Below the pieces are notes generated by a model. The model saw nothing but the letters and a program-made list of their open reading frames with translations, was not told the origin of the DNA and made no database searches. Of a stretch of DNA of 64,000 nt, positions 7,673-16,042 are shown piece by piece (positions within the stretch are counted from its first letter, which is position 1; each line of letters starts with the position of its first letter). The DNA is from CAIQQQ01 sp040399685 (lineage in GTDB: Bacteria; Pseudomonadota; Alphaproteobacteria; Acetobacterales; Acetobacteraceae): positions 3,229 through 67,228 of the forward strand of contig JBBART010000026.1 in NCBI GenBank assembly GCA_040399685.1, in the 5' to 3' direction. The translations under genes were made by a program, and so were the position numbers.

Positions 7673-8430
7673 TGCGTCGCGTGGCGGTGCTGCTGGAATA
7701 TGACGGCGCCGATTTCGTGGGATGGCAGCGCCAGGCGGTCGGCACATCGGTGCAGGGCGTGCTGGAAAAGGCCGCCAGCCGCCTCGTGGAAGGCAAGCCC
7801 GTCGGCTGCGTGGCAGCCGGGCGCACCGATTCAGGCGTTCATGCCACCGGACAGGTGGCGCATATGGACCTGCCGGACAGCCACAGCCTGTTCAAGATCC
7901 GCGACGCGCTGAATTTCCACATGAAGCCGCACGCCGTCGCCGTCATCGAAGCCGCCGAGGTGGCTGACAACTGGAGCGCCCGCTTCTCCGCCACCGGCCG
8001 CTCGTATCGCTATGTCATTCAAACCCGCAAGGCGCGGCTGGTGCTGGGGCGGGGGCGGGCATGGCATGTCGATCATCCGCTGGACGTGGCGGCGATGCAG
8101 GCGGCAGCGCAGTCCTTGGTGGGCACCCACGACTTCACCTCGTTCCGCGCCAGTTCCTGCCAGGCGAAATCCCCCATCCGCACGCTCGACATGCTGAATG
8201 TGACGCAGGACGGCGAGGTGATCACCATCCTCGCCGACGCCCGTAGCTTCCTGCACCACCAGGTGCGCAACATGGTGGGCACACTGAAGCTGGTGGGCGC
8301 TGGCAAATGGCCGGCCTCCCGCGTGGCCGAGGCCCTGGCCGGGCGTCACCGCGCCGCTGGTGGCCCGACAGCGCCGCCAGACGGGCTGTACCTGACCGGC
8401 GTGCGCTACGACCGCGCTGTGTTCAGTTAA
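7669..8430 (+). CDS. truA: tRNA pseudouridine(38-40) synthase TruA
   Basis: A 253-residue synthase that isomerises uridines 38-40 in the tRNA anticodon stem-loop. The catalytic motif AAGRTDSGVHATGQV holds the active Asp, and later motifs FTSFRASSCQAKSP and FLHHQVRNMVGTL are conserved. Tandem ATGs (7669, 7672) overlap the fmt stop; the first is annotated. Its 3' end overlaps the convergent membrane-protein gene by 8 bp, so there is no room for an intergenic terminator. Confidence 0.96.
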   Translation: MMRRVAVLLEYDGADFVGWQRQAVGTSVQGVLEKAASRLVEGKPVGCVAAGRTDSGVHATGQVAHMDLPDSHSLFKIRDALNFHMKPHAVAVIEAAEVADNWSARFSATGRSYRYVIQTRKARLVLGRGRAWHVDHPLDVAAMQAAAQSLVGTHDFTSFRASSCQAKSPIRTLDMLNVTQDGEVITILADARSFLHHQVRNMVGTLKLVGAGKWPASRVAEALAGRHRAAGGPTAPPDGLYLTGVRYDRAVFS

Positions 8431-8989
8431 AGCCGCCGATCATTCCGGCAACGGCGATGCCGAGGCCGAAATCGAGCATCACCATCCCGATCGCCGCCCC
8501 CTTTGGCAGCTTCAGCGCCAGCCTGATGGTGAAATATTCCAGCCACAGCGACCAGAAGATCGCGACAAGCCAGGACGCCTGAAGCACCCAGGGCGGCAGC
8601 TCCAGCAACGCCGGTACCGTCGCCAGCAGCAACAACGTGTACTGCACCACGTTGCACCAGTTCCAGGCGGCGATGAACCGGGGCCACAGCGTCGCCCGGC
8701 CGGTGGTCGCGGCGATGCTGTGCGACAGAAGGGCGAAGGCGAGCCAGCCGATCACAAATCCCAGCAGATCCTGCGCAAAGGCGCGGGCAATGCCCTTGGT
8801 CTCGCCGCTGATGATCCAGTCAAGCGTGTGCAGCACCAGAAAGCCCAGCAATGCCAACGGCATCGCCCGGAAACTTCGGGCGGCGAACGCCATAGCCTGA
8901 TCGGGGGGGCGGGTCAGCAGGAGCAGACCATCGGCATGGCCGCGCGCAAGACGGAACGCAGCGGTCAGTCCCGTTCGAATGTCGTTCAC
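8423..8989 (-). CDS. Multi-pass membrane protein, paralogue of its upstream neighbour
   Basis: A 188-residue integral membrane protein with about five hydrophobic segments (for example around LLGFLVLHTLDWI, LLGFVIGWLAFALL and YTLLLLATVPALL). The short motif RFIAAWNWCN parallels RFVVASNWCQ in the upstream gene, at the end of a similar segment order, so the two appear to be tandem paralogues. The GTG start overlaps the upstream TGA (GTGA), and the conserved region begins just after it. A longer in-frame ORF running into the upstream gene is rejected. No family name or function is recognised. It is the distal gene of the dapD-dapE operon. Confidence 0.7.
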   Translation of the reverse strand: MNDIRTGLTAAFRLARGHADGLLLLTRPPDQAMAFAARSFRAMPLALLGFLVLHTLDWIISGETKGIARAFAQDLLGFVIGWLAFALLSHSIAATTGRATLWPRFIAAWNWCNVVQYTLLLLATVPALLELPPWVLQASWLVAIFWSLWLEYFTIRLALKLPKGAAIGMVMLDFGLGIAVAGMIGGFN

Positions 8990-9528
8990 GCCGCCGCCAG
9001 CAATTTGGGCCCCAGAATCAGAAGGCCGGTCGAGAAATCCGCCGCCAGCACCAGCAGGGCCGCCCGCCCGCGCGACAATCCCAGTCCGGACCGAGCGAGA
9101 AACCAATGCAGCGCAATGCCGTAGACCATCACGCACACGATGCCGCCGCCCACGGCGCCCTCGCCGGCAGGAACGCCCAACCGCGCCAGCAGCCATAGTC
9201 CCGTCATAGTGCCAAGCAACAGCACCGGCAGCGCCCACTGGCACCAGTTGGAAGCCACCACGAAGCGCAGCCAGCGGTCCTGCACACCCCAGCGACGGGC
9301 GAAGAACTCGGTGACGACCAACGGCGTCAGCAAGGCCACGATCGTCAGCAGCATGCCACTCATCGCGGCCGCCACGTCGCCTTGCGTCAGCTGGATCAGC
9401 CCGCCCACCAACGGAAAGGCAAGCAACGGCGCCATGCTGTTGAACAAGGCCTGCCGGGTTGCTGAAAACGCGGCAAACCCATCCGGGCGGAACCGCGCCA
9501 GACGGGCGATGCCAACAACGATGCTCAT
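8986..9528 (-). CDS. Multi-pass membrane protein, tandem paralogue with NWC motif
   Basis: A 180-residue integral membrane protein with about five transmembrane segments (for example LLAFPLVGGLIQL, MLLTIVALLTPLVV and LPVLLLGTMTGLWLL). The motif RFVVASNWCQ before the third or fourth segment recurs in the next gene, and both are close to 185 residues long. Its ATG overlaps the dapE stop (ATGA) and its stop overlaps the next start (GTGA), so it is translated in line with the lysine genes. Function unknown; no transport or enzyme motif is visible. A heterodimeric membrane complex is possible but is inference. Confidence 0.72.
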   Translation of the reverse strand: MSIVVGIARLARFRPDGFAAFSATRQALFNSMAPLLAFPLVGGLIQLTQGDVAAAMSGMLLTIVALLTPLVVTEFFARRWGVQDRWLRFVVASNWCQWALPVLLLGTMTGLWLLARLGVPAGEGAVGGGIVCVMVYGIALHWFLARSGLGLSRGRAALLVLAADFSTGLLILGPKLLAAA

Positions 9529-10637
9529 GGCACGAAATCGTCAAGAATCGCGACATAGGCGCTGGCCAGCGCGGCCAGTTCAGCCACCGGCACCGATTCA
9601 TCTACTTTGTGCATTGTCGCCCCAATCAAGCCGAACTCGGCCACCGGGCAGAACCGGGAAATAAAACGTGCGTCCGACGTGCCGCCGCCCGTGTCCATGC
9701 GCGGCGTCACACCGGTGGCCCGGGCAATCGCCGTGGACAGACGTTCGGTCTGCAGCCCCGGCTTGGTCAGGAAGCTCTCGCCGCTGATCGACACATCCAG
9801 ATCGAACCGCTCGGCATAGCGGGCAATGGTGGCGCGCAGCCAGGCGGTCAGCGACGCGCCGCTGTGATGGTCGTTGAAGCGCATGTTCAGCATGGCCACA
9901 GCCGTGCCGGGAATAACGTTGGTGGCCGGATTGCCGACATCCACGCTCGTCACCTGCAAGGTCGTCGGCTCGAACCAGTCGCTGCCGGCATCGCGCGGGG
10001 CCGCCGTCAAGGCCGCGAGGATCTGCACCAGACGATGCACCGGATTGTCCGCCAGATGCGGATAGGCGGCGTGGCCCTGGATGCCGTGAATGGTGATGCG
10101 GGCGTTGAGGCTGCCGCGACGGCCGATCTTGACCACATCGCCCAGCACCCGCTGGTTGGTGGGCTCGCCCACCAGGCAGAAATCCGGAATCTGGCCATGC
10201 TCGGCCATCCAGTCGAGCACCCGCACGGTACCGTCGGTGGCCGGGCCTTCCTCATCGCCGGTGATCAGCAGACTGATGGACCCGGCAAGCGGCCGTTGCA
10301 GACGCTTGGCACAAGCCGACACAAACGCCGCGATGGCCCCCTTCATGTCGCAGGCGCCGCGCCCGATCAGCAAACCCTCACGAATCTCGGCCCCAAACGG
10401 ATCGGCTGACCAGACGCCCTGCCCGGCCGGCACCACATCGGTATGCCCCGCAAAGCAGAAATGCGGCCCCTGGGTGCCGATACGGGCGAACAGGTTCGGC
10501 GTGGTTCCGAACGGCAGATGGGTCACGGTGAAACCGAGACCCTCCAGCGCAGACCCCAGCAACGCCTGCGCCCCGTCATCGGCCGGCGTGACGGAGGCGC
10601 AGCGAATCAGCGCCTGCGCCAGCTTGAGTTCGTCCAT
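9525..10637 (-). CDS. dapE: Succinyl-diaminopimelate desuccinylase
   Basis: A 370-residue M20-family dizinc hydrolase that cleaves N-succinyl-L,L-diaminopimelate to L,L-DAP and succinate in the lysine/peptidoglycan pathway. The metal-binding FAGHTDVVPAG and GRGACDMKGA, the general-base region ITGDEEGPA and the C-terminal DTGGGTSDARF are all present. The ATG at 10637 is preferred over a TTG one codon upstream. Its A is shared with the dapD stop (TGATG), giving tight coupling to the preceding pathway enzyme. Confidence 0.96.
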   Translation of the reverse strand: MDELKLAQALIRCASVTPADDGAQALLGSALEGLGFTVTHLPFGTTPNLFARIGTQGPHFCFAGHTDVVPAGQGVWSADPFGAEIREGLLIGRGACDMKGAIAAFVSACAKRLQRPLAGSISLLITGDEEGPATDGTVRVLDWMAEHGQIPDFCLVGEPTNQRVLGDVVKIGRRGSLNARITIHGIQGHAAYPHLADNPVHRLVQILAALTAAPRDAGSDWFEPTTLQVTSVDVGNPATNVIPGTAVAMLNMRFNDHHSGASLTAWLRATIARYAERFDLDVSISGESFLTKPGLQTERLSTAIARATGVTPRMDTGGGTSDARFISRFCPVAEFGLIGATMHKVDESVPVAELAALASAYVAILDDFVP

Positions 10638-11476
10638 CAATCGCGCAGCAGGTCGTTGATGGAGGTCTTGGAGCGCGTCTGGGCATCAACCCGCTTGACG
10701 ATGACGGCGCAGGACAGCGACGGGCCGGGCGTGCCATCCGGGAACGGACGGCCGGGCAGCGAGCCGGGCACGACGACGGAATAAGCCGGCACGCGACCGA
10801 TGAACACTTCGCCGGTGGCGCGGTCGACAATCTTGGTGCTGGCTGACAGGAACACGCCCATCGACAGCACGGACCCGCGCTCGACAATCACGCCCTCAAC
10901 CACTTCGGAGCGGGCGCCGATGAAGCAGTCATCCTCGATGATGGTCGGTGCCGCCTGCAGCGGCTCCAGCACGCCGCCGATGCCAACGCCGCCCGAAAGA
11001 TGGCAGTTCGCGCCGATCTGCGCGCAGCTTCCCACGGTGGCCCAGGTGTCCACCATGGTGTTGCGGCCGACATAGGCGCCCAGATTCACAAAGCTCGGCA
11101 TGAGCACCACGCCGGGTGCGATGAACGCCGAACGACGCACGATGGCGCCGGGAACAGCGCGGAAGCCGGCCTCGCGGAAGCGGTTCTCACCCCAACCGGC
11201 GGTGAGCATGCCCACCTTGTCCCAGACATCCGATCCACCGGCGCCCGGCATCGGGCCGTTGTCGTAAAGACGAAACGACAGCAGCACGGCCTTTTTGAGC
11301 CATTCATTCACCACCCAGCCAGACGCGGTCGGCTCGGCCACCCGCATCTCACCCGATTCGAGGGCGGCAAGGGCCTGCTCGACGGCGTCGCGTGCAGCGC
11401 CAGAGGTTGCGGGCGACAGCGAGGCGCGGTCGTCCCAAAGCGATTCGATGGTGGCTTGAAGGCTTGGTTCGGTCAT
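10637..11476 (-). CDS. dapD: Tetrahydrodipicolinate N-succinyltransferase
   Basis: A 279-residue trimeric acyltransferase with a left-handed beta helix. It transfers succinyl from succinyl-CoA to tetrahydrodipicolinate. The N-terminal helical domain (1-100) contains VNEWLKKAVLLSFRL. It is followed by hexapeptide repeats and the conserved MPSFVNLGAYVG, GSCAQIGANCHLSGGVGIGG and EDDCFIGARSEVVEG segments. It heads the operon dapD-dapE-two membrane proteins and has a good upstream promoter at 11503-11531. Confidence 0.96.
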   Translation of the reverse strand: MTEPSLQATIESLWDDRASLSPATSGAARDAVEQALAALESGEMRVAEPTASGWVVNEWLKKAVLLSFRLYDNGPMPGAGGSDVWDKVGMLTAGWGENRFREAGFRAVPGAIVRRSAFIAPGVVLMPSFVNLGAYVGRNTMVDTWATVGSCAQIGANCHLSGGVGIGGVLEPLQAAPTIIEDDCFIGARSEVVEGVIVERGSVLSMGVFLSASTKIVDRATGEVFIGRVPAYSVVVPGSLPGRPFPDGTPGPSLSCAVIVKRVDAQTRSKTSINDLLRD

Positions 11477-11502
11477 TGGGGCGGCCTCTGTATGTGGCGC
11501 GG

Positions 11503-11531
11503 ACCATGTGCAGCCAAGGGCTGGCTGTCAA
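11503..11531 (-). promoter_or_regulatory. Putative sigma-70 promoter of dapD
   Basis: Minus strand: a perfect TTGACA (11531-11526), a 17-base spacer, then CATGGT (11508-11503) as a weak -10, about 27 bases before the dapD ATG. The spacer contains the palindrome AGCCA-N5-TGGCT, which could be an operator. The -35 and spacing are seen directly; promoter and operator function are inferred. Confidence 0.5.
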
Positions 11532-11624
11532 TTCCAACACGCGCAATCCGTCGCACCCTTCGCGCTAACGTCATGTTTACCATTTTGCCCTGCAATGCGG
11601 TTCAACCAGCAAAGCCGGACCTGA

Positions 11625-13061
11625 ATGAACCCGTTCGTCGCCCCGCTCGCATATGCAATGTCCGACGCTGCAAACGACTGCGCCTTGGCCGAAGCTGCCG
11701 AGGCAGCAGGTTTTGACCCGTTGCGCGCAGCGTTGCTGGAAAGCCGACAGCGCTGGCGGGACCTGACGCTGATGGCCGGAGATCTGGTGTTCGAGACAAA
11801 TGCCGAGGGCCGATTTACCTTCCTCGCCCCCGATCCGGCGTTCGGCTGGCCTGTCTCGGTTCTGCTCGGCGAAAATGCGGACACGCTTCTGGCCGGCACC
11901 GAATTTTCTCATAATTTCAATCCGTTCCGCCCCACCACACAGGTGCGTGCGCGCCGAACCTGGCTGCGGCGGCCGGACGGCAGCAGCGTGTGTTTCTCCT
12001 TCGCCTCCGCCCCGTTGCTGGACGATTCGGGCAACATCATCGGTGCTCGCGGCGTGGGCCAGGATGTCTCCGCGCAAGACGGCTCTGACGCCGCCCTCGC
12101 CACGGCGCTGCGCCGCGGTGAAGTGCTGGACCATATCCTGTGGCGCATGCGCCAGGAGGTTCTGGCGCCGCGCATGATGATGGTGGCGCTCGAATCGGTC
12201 GCCACCGCGATGGGGCTTGAAGGCGCTGCGGTGATCGACATGAACGGAGACGGCGTGCTGCCAACCGTTCTGCATCAAACCGGAACCGGCGTTGCCGCCG
12301 TTCTCTACAAAGCGCTAACCTTGCTGGAACAGCACCAGCCCGAAGCCATGCAGGCGCAGTCTGCGGACGGGCATGTGGTGCTTGTCTGCCCGTGCCAGAC
12401 GAGATTTGGCGAACAGGCGGGCCTGGCCTTGTGGCGCCCGGTCGGAAGTCGGGCGTTGGACGCGGACGACATGATGCTGGCCTCCTCGGCCACCGGCCTC
12501 ATCCGCGTCATTCTTGAGCACGAATCAATCCAGCGCGAGATGGCGCGCCAGGCACGGACAGATCCGCTCACCAGCCTGCTGAACCGCCGCGCCTTCTTCG
12601 ACGAGATGGCACGGCGGCTGGAGCGGCTGGACCGCGAGCATGCCCCCGGAACACTGATGTTCATCGACCTTGATAACTTCAAGGCGCTCAACGATTGCCA
12701 GGGCCACGATATGGGCGACGAAGCCTTGTGCCTGACGGCGGCCCTGCTGCGGTCTGTGGTGCGGGCGCAGGATCTGGTCGCTCGCCTGGGCGGAGATGAA
12801 TTCGCCCTCTGGCTCGACAATACCGACGAGTTCTCCGCCGCCGAGCGAGCCGAGGAACTGCGGGTCCAAGGGCCCAAAAGCCTCGAACATCTCAGCAGAG
12901 CGGCCGCTCCCGCCCTGACCATGTCCATCGGCATCGCCACGCGTTGGCCAGGACGTGGCGAAGACGTGGAAGGGCTGATCCAGCGCGCCGATCAGGTGAT
13001 GTATCCGGTGAAACGTTCCGGACGTGGCCATTGGCGCGTCTCCCGATCAGAGGAAGCATGA
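11625..13061 (+). CDS. Diguanylate cyclase with PAS-like sensor domain
   Basis: A 478-residue signalling enzyme. Residues about 40-160 form a PAS-like domain (GDLVFETNAEGRFTFLAPD, a PAS beta-strand opening), and a GAF-like segment may occupy 170-300. The GGDEF domain (about 310-475) begins ARTDPLTSLLNRRAF, with the active site GGDEF at 389-393 intact and an RxxD inhibitory site (RAQD, 380-383) at the correct 5-residue distance. It should therefore make c-di-GMP and be product-inhibited. No EAL domain and no transmembrane segment are seen, so it is cytosolic. Its stop overlaps the next ATG (ATGA), coupling it to the DUF2336 protein. Confidence 0.92.
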   Translation: MNPFVAPLAYAMSDAANDCALAEAAEAAGFDPLRAALLESRQRWRDLTLMAGDLVFETNAEGRFTFLAPDPAFGWPVSVLLGENADTLLAGTEFSHNFNPFRPTTQVRARRTWLRRPDGSSVCFSFASAPLLDDSGNIIGARGVGQDVSAQDGSDAALATALRRGEVLDHILWRMRQEVLAPRMMMVALESVATAMGLEGAAVIDMNGDGVLPTVLHQTGTGVAAVLYKALTLLEQHQPEAMQAQSADGHVVLVCPCQTRFGEQAGLALWRPVGSRALDADDMMLASSATGLIRVILEHESIQREMARQARTDPLTSLLNRRAFFDEMARRLERLDREHAPGTLMFIDLDNFKALNDCQGHDMGDEALCLTAALLRSVVRAQDLVARLGGDEFALWLDNTDEFSAAERAEELRVQGPKSLEHLSRAAAPALTMSIGIATRWPGRGEDVEGLIQRADQVMYPVKRSGRGHWRVSRSEEA

Positions 13062-14398
13062 TGAACCACACCATCTGGCCGGAAACAGCCCCAGGCGCCG
13101 CGCTGGCAAACGCCCGTGGGAACAATATCTCCGACCTGGCCGAGGCCGCGCGCGTGCGCCTCGCCGCCGACCCCGCCACGCCCCCCATTTCCCTGCGAAC
13201 ACTCGCATCCGACCCGGTGCTGACCGTCCGGGCCGCCGTGGCCATGAACCCCGCCGTGGCCGATGACGTCCTGGAACTGATTGCCCATGATCCAGACGAT
13301 CGGGTCCGTGGCCTCTTGGCGCAGCGGCTTGCGCTGCTTCTGCCAAGCCTCACCCTGCACAAGCAGGCACCCCTTCACAATCAGGCCATGGCCGCCCTGC
13401 ACACCCTTGTGACGGATGAAGCAACCCGGGTTCGGGCCGCGATCGCTGAAGTGGTCAGGGACATGGAGAATGTCCCACACGGACTGATCTTCCGCCTGGC
13501 GAGCGATTTAGAACTTTGCGTGTCCGATCCCGTGATCCGGATGTCTCCGGTTCTCACCGCTGAAGACCTGCTGTTACTGGTCTCCATTCCGCCAGGCCCC
13601 ACCACGGCCACTTCCGTGGCACGCCGGCCCCACCTCGGCGCACGGATCGCCGACGTTATCGCAAGTGGCCAAGACGATTTCGCCATCGCAGCCCTTCTGG
13701 AAAATCGTTCAGCCGCCCTCAGCGAAGCGACGCTCGATGGACTGATCTCACGAGCGGCGGGCCAGACCGTCTGGCATCGTTCACTGGCGCGTCGGCACAA
13801 TCTTTCTGAGGAGGCCGCGCGCGCCTTGTCCGAGATCGTCAGCAGCGACATCCTGACGGACTTGGCCCGACGAGCCGATTTCTCGGCCAGTACAGCCCGT
13901 CACGTCGCCGGCAGGCTGGCGGAGGTACTGGCGGCACAATCTGCCCAACCCAGCGCAGTTCTGAACCGCCCTCCCCGGCAGGCGGAAGCCATGTTGATGG
14001 CGCAGGAAATGGCGCGCACCCGCAGCCTTAACGAAGAAACAACCGTTGCCGCCGCAAAGCGGGGCGAGGTGCGGCTCTGCGTCGCAATGGTGGCCGTGGC
14101 CGCCTGCGTGGGGCACACCGTGGTGGAGCGGGCGAGCACACTGCGCAGTGCCAAGGGCCTTGTCAGCATCATCTGGCGCGCCGGTTTTTCCATGCGCTCC
14201 GCTGGAACACTCCAAACCCTGCTGCTGCGTCTACCACCCGAGGCAGTGCTTCATCCCACCGCAGACGGCGGGTTTCCGCTGACACCAGATGAAATGCGCT
14301 GGCAGGTAGATTTCCTCATTCGCGTTGGCGGCCCGCAGGCCGTGCCTGAAGCCCAATCGGACCCCACGCTCGGCATATCGCAGATCAGGGCCGGATGA
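13058..14398 (+). CDS. DUF2336 domain-containing protein (HEAT-like repeats)
   Basis: A 446-residue, largely helical soluble protein. The N-terminal region contains HEAT-like repeat helices (LRTLASDPVLTVRAAVAMNP; ELIAHDPDDRVRGLLAQRL; DEATRVRAAIAEVVRDM), typical of the alphaproteobacterial DUF2336 family. The ATG overlaps the stop of the diguanylate cyclase, so the two are made together. DUF2336 proteins are often encoded near c-di-GMP or PAS signalling genes, and a scaffold or effector role is inferred. The 3' end overlaps convergent argB by 14 bp. Confidence 0.85.
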   Translation: MMNHTIWPETAPGAALANARGNNISDLAEAARVRLAADPATPPISLRTLASDPVLTVRAAVAMNPAVADDVLELIAHDPDDRVRGLLAQRLALLLPSLTLHKQAPLHNQAMAALHTLVTDEATRVRAAIAEVVRDMENVPHGLIFRLASDLELCVSDPVIRMSPVLTAEDLLLLVSIPPGPTTATSVARRPHLGARIADVIASGQDDFAIAALLENRSAALSEATLDGLISRAAGQTVWHRSLARRHNLSEEAARALSEIVSSDILTDLARRADFSASTARHVAGRLAEVLAAQSAQPSAVLNRPPRQAEAMLMAQEMARTRSLNEETTVAAAKRGEVRLCVAMVAVAACVGHTVVERASTLRSAKGLVSIIWRAGFSMRSAGTLQTLLLRLPPEAVLHPTADGGFPLTPDEMRWQVDFLIRVGGPQAVPEAQSDPTLGISQIRAG

Positions 14399-15302
14399 TC
14401 GTTCCGTGGCCGCCTTCGGTGAATAGCTCCAACAGACAGGCGTGCGGCTCACGCCCATCCAGAATCACGGCGCCCTTGACGCCGCGTTTGACGGCGTCGA
14501 CGCAGTTCTCAACCTTCGGGATCATGCCGCCGGTGATGAAGCCGCTGGCCACCCCAGCCTCAACCTCGGCCACCGTCATTTCCGGAATCAACACCTTGTT
14601 GGCATCCAGCACGCCGGGCACATCCGTCAGCATCAACAATCGCGTGGCGCCCAGCGCGCCGGCCACGGCACCAGCGACAGTGTCAGCGTTGATGTTATAG
14701 GTCTGGCCATCCTCGCCCACGCCCACAGGGGCAATCACCGGGATCAGGCCGGCGCCGGTCAAGGCGTGGATGACGCGGACATCGACATGCTCTGGCTCGC
14801 CGACGAAGCCCAGATCGAGCATCCGCTCAATCCGGCTGCCCGGGTCCATGATGGTGCGCGACAGCTTGCGGGCACGGATCAGGCCGCCATCCTTGCCGCA
14901 GATCCCCACGGCAAGCGCACCGGCCTTGTTGATCAGCCCGGCCACCATTTTATTGACCGTGCCAGCCAGCACCATCTCCACCACTTCCACCATCGCGGCA
15001 TCCGTGACGCGGAGACCGTCGATGAATGTGGAGGTGATGGCGAGGCGCTTGAGCATCGAATTGATCTGCGGCCCACCGCCATGCACCACCACCGGGTTCA
15101 TGCCGACCTGCTTGAGCAACGCGATGTCGCGGCCGAACATATTGGCCAGATGCTCCTCGCCCATCGCATGGCCACCGTATTTGATCACGATGGTGGCACC
15201 GGCATAACGGCGAAGGAACGGCAGCGCATGGGCCAAAATCTTGGCCTGTTCGGCGGCCGACTCGCGGGGTGGGGACTCGAAATCATCCACGTGTTTGGTC
15301 AT
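14385..15302 (-). CDS. argB: Acetylglutamate kinase
   Basis: A 305-residue amino-acid kinase that phosphorylates N-acetyl-L-glutamate, the second step of arginine synthesis. Conserved segments are TIVIKYGGHAMG near residue 37 (ATP phosphate binding), VVHGGGPQINSML, the glutamate-binding GLRVTDAAMVEVVEM, YNINADTVAGAVAGALGA and GGMIPKVENCVDAV. Length is normal for the long bacterial form. It follows engB by 54 bp on the minus strand and may share its transcript, as in many Rhodospirillales and Rhizobiales. Confidence 0.96.
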   Translation of the reverse strand: MTKHVDDFESPPRESAAEQAKILAHALPFLRRYAGATIVIKYGGHAMGEEHLANMFGRDIALLKQVGMNPVVVHGGGPQINSMLKRLAITSTFIDGLRVTDAAMVEVVEMVLAGTVNKMVAGLINKAGALAVGICGKDGGLIRARKLSRTIMDPGSRIERMLDLGFVGEPEHVDVRVIHALTGAGLIPVIAPVGVGEDGQTYNINADTVAGAVAGALGATRLLMLTDVPGVLDANKVLIPEMTVAEVEAGVASGFITGGMIPKVENCVDAVKRGVKGAVILDGREPHACLLELFTEGGHGTIIRP

Positions 15303-15356
15303 CGGGCAGTCCCCTCCAGCGTTGCGCCAGCGTTTAGCGGTGCCATGGCCGCCGGG

Positions 15357-15983
15357 TCAAGAAACCGGATTGGCAAGAGCCGCGAGATCGGCCCGAAGCT
15401 CGGCAATCCCGAGCCCAGATGAACTGCTGGTGGTCAGGATATCAGACAGAGCGGCGGGGTGCTTGCGAGCGAGTGCTATAATCTCGGCCTGCTTGGCCGC
15501 CAGCACCGACGGCTTCACGGCATCGGCCTTCGTTATCACAATCCGGTAAAGCACCGCGGCCCGGTCCAGCGTGCTGATTGCCGCCAGATCGTTCTCCTTC
15601 ACTTCGACGCGCGCATCCAGCAGCAGGATAACCCGCTGCAACGTGGTGCGCCCACGAAGATAGTTGAACATCAACCCCTGCCAATCTTCCTTCACCTCCT
15701 TGGCTGCAATGGCAAAGCCATAGCCGGGCATGTCCACCAATGTCAGGCGGTCACCAAGATTAAAGAAATTCAGCTGCTTCGTCCGTCCCGGCTGGGACGA
15801 TGTGCGCGCCAAGGAGTTGCGGCCGGTCAATGCATTGACGAGCGAGGATTTGCCGACGTTCGAACGCCCGGCAAACGCCACCTCCGGCAGGCCCGACGGC
15901 GGCAATTGGTCCAGGCGCTGCGATGCATAGAAAAAATCGCACTGCGCAGCGAACAGAAGGCGGCCGGCCTCAATCGAGGCCAA
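15357..15983 (-). CDS. engB: Ribosome biogenesis GTPase YihA/EngB
   Basis: A GTPase needed for large ribosomal subunit assembly. G1 is GRSNVGKSS, G2 lies around RTSSQPGRT, G3 is VDMPGYG, and G4 is ITKADAV (an ITKAD variant of TKxD). The annotated start is TTG at 15983. Conserved-looking coding sequence continues upstream in frame (NPFEKTPEQIEAERL) to the yidC stop codon with no ATG, GTG or TTG. The true start may therefore be a CTG at 16046 that overlaps that stop (CTGA), which would add 21 residues. It sits between yidC and argB in a conserved order. Confidence 0.93.
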   Translation of the reverse strand: MASIEAGRLLFAAQCDFFYASQRLDQLPPSGLPEVAFAGRSNVGKSSLVNALTGRNSLARTSSQPGRTKQLNFFNLGDRLTLVDMPGYGFAIAAKEVKEDWQGLMFNYLRGRTTLQRVILLLDARVEVKENDLAAISTLDRAAVLYRIVITKADAVKPSVLAAKQAEIIALARKHPAALSDILTTSSSSGLGIAELRADLAALANPVS

Positions 15984-16042
15984 CCGTTCCGCTTCAATCT
16001 GTTCGGGGGTTTTCTCGAACGGATTGGTGAGAAGTTCGCCGG

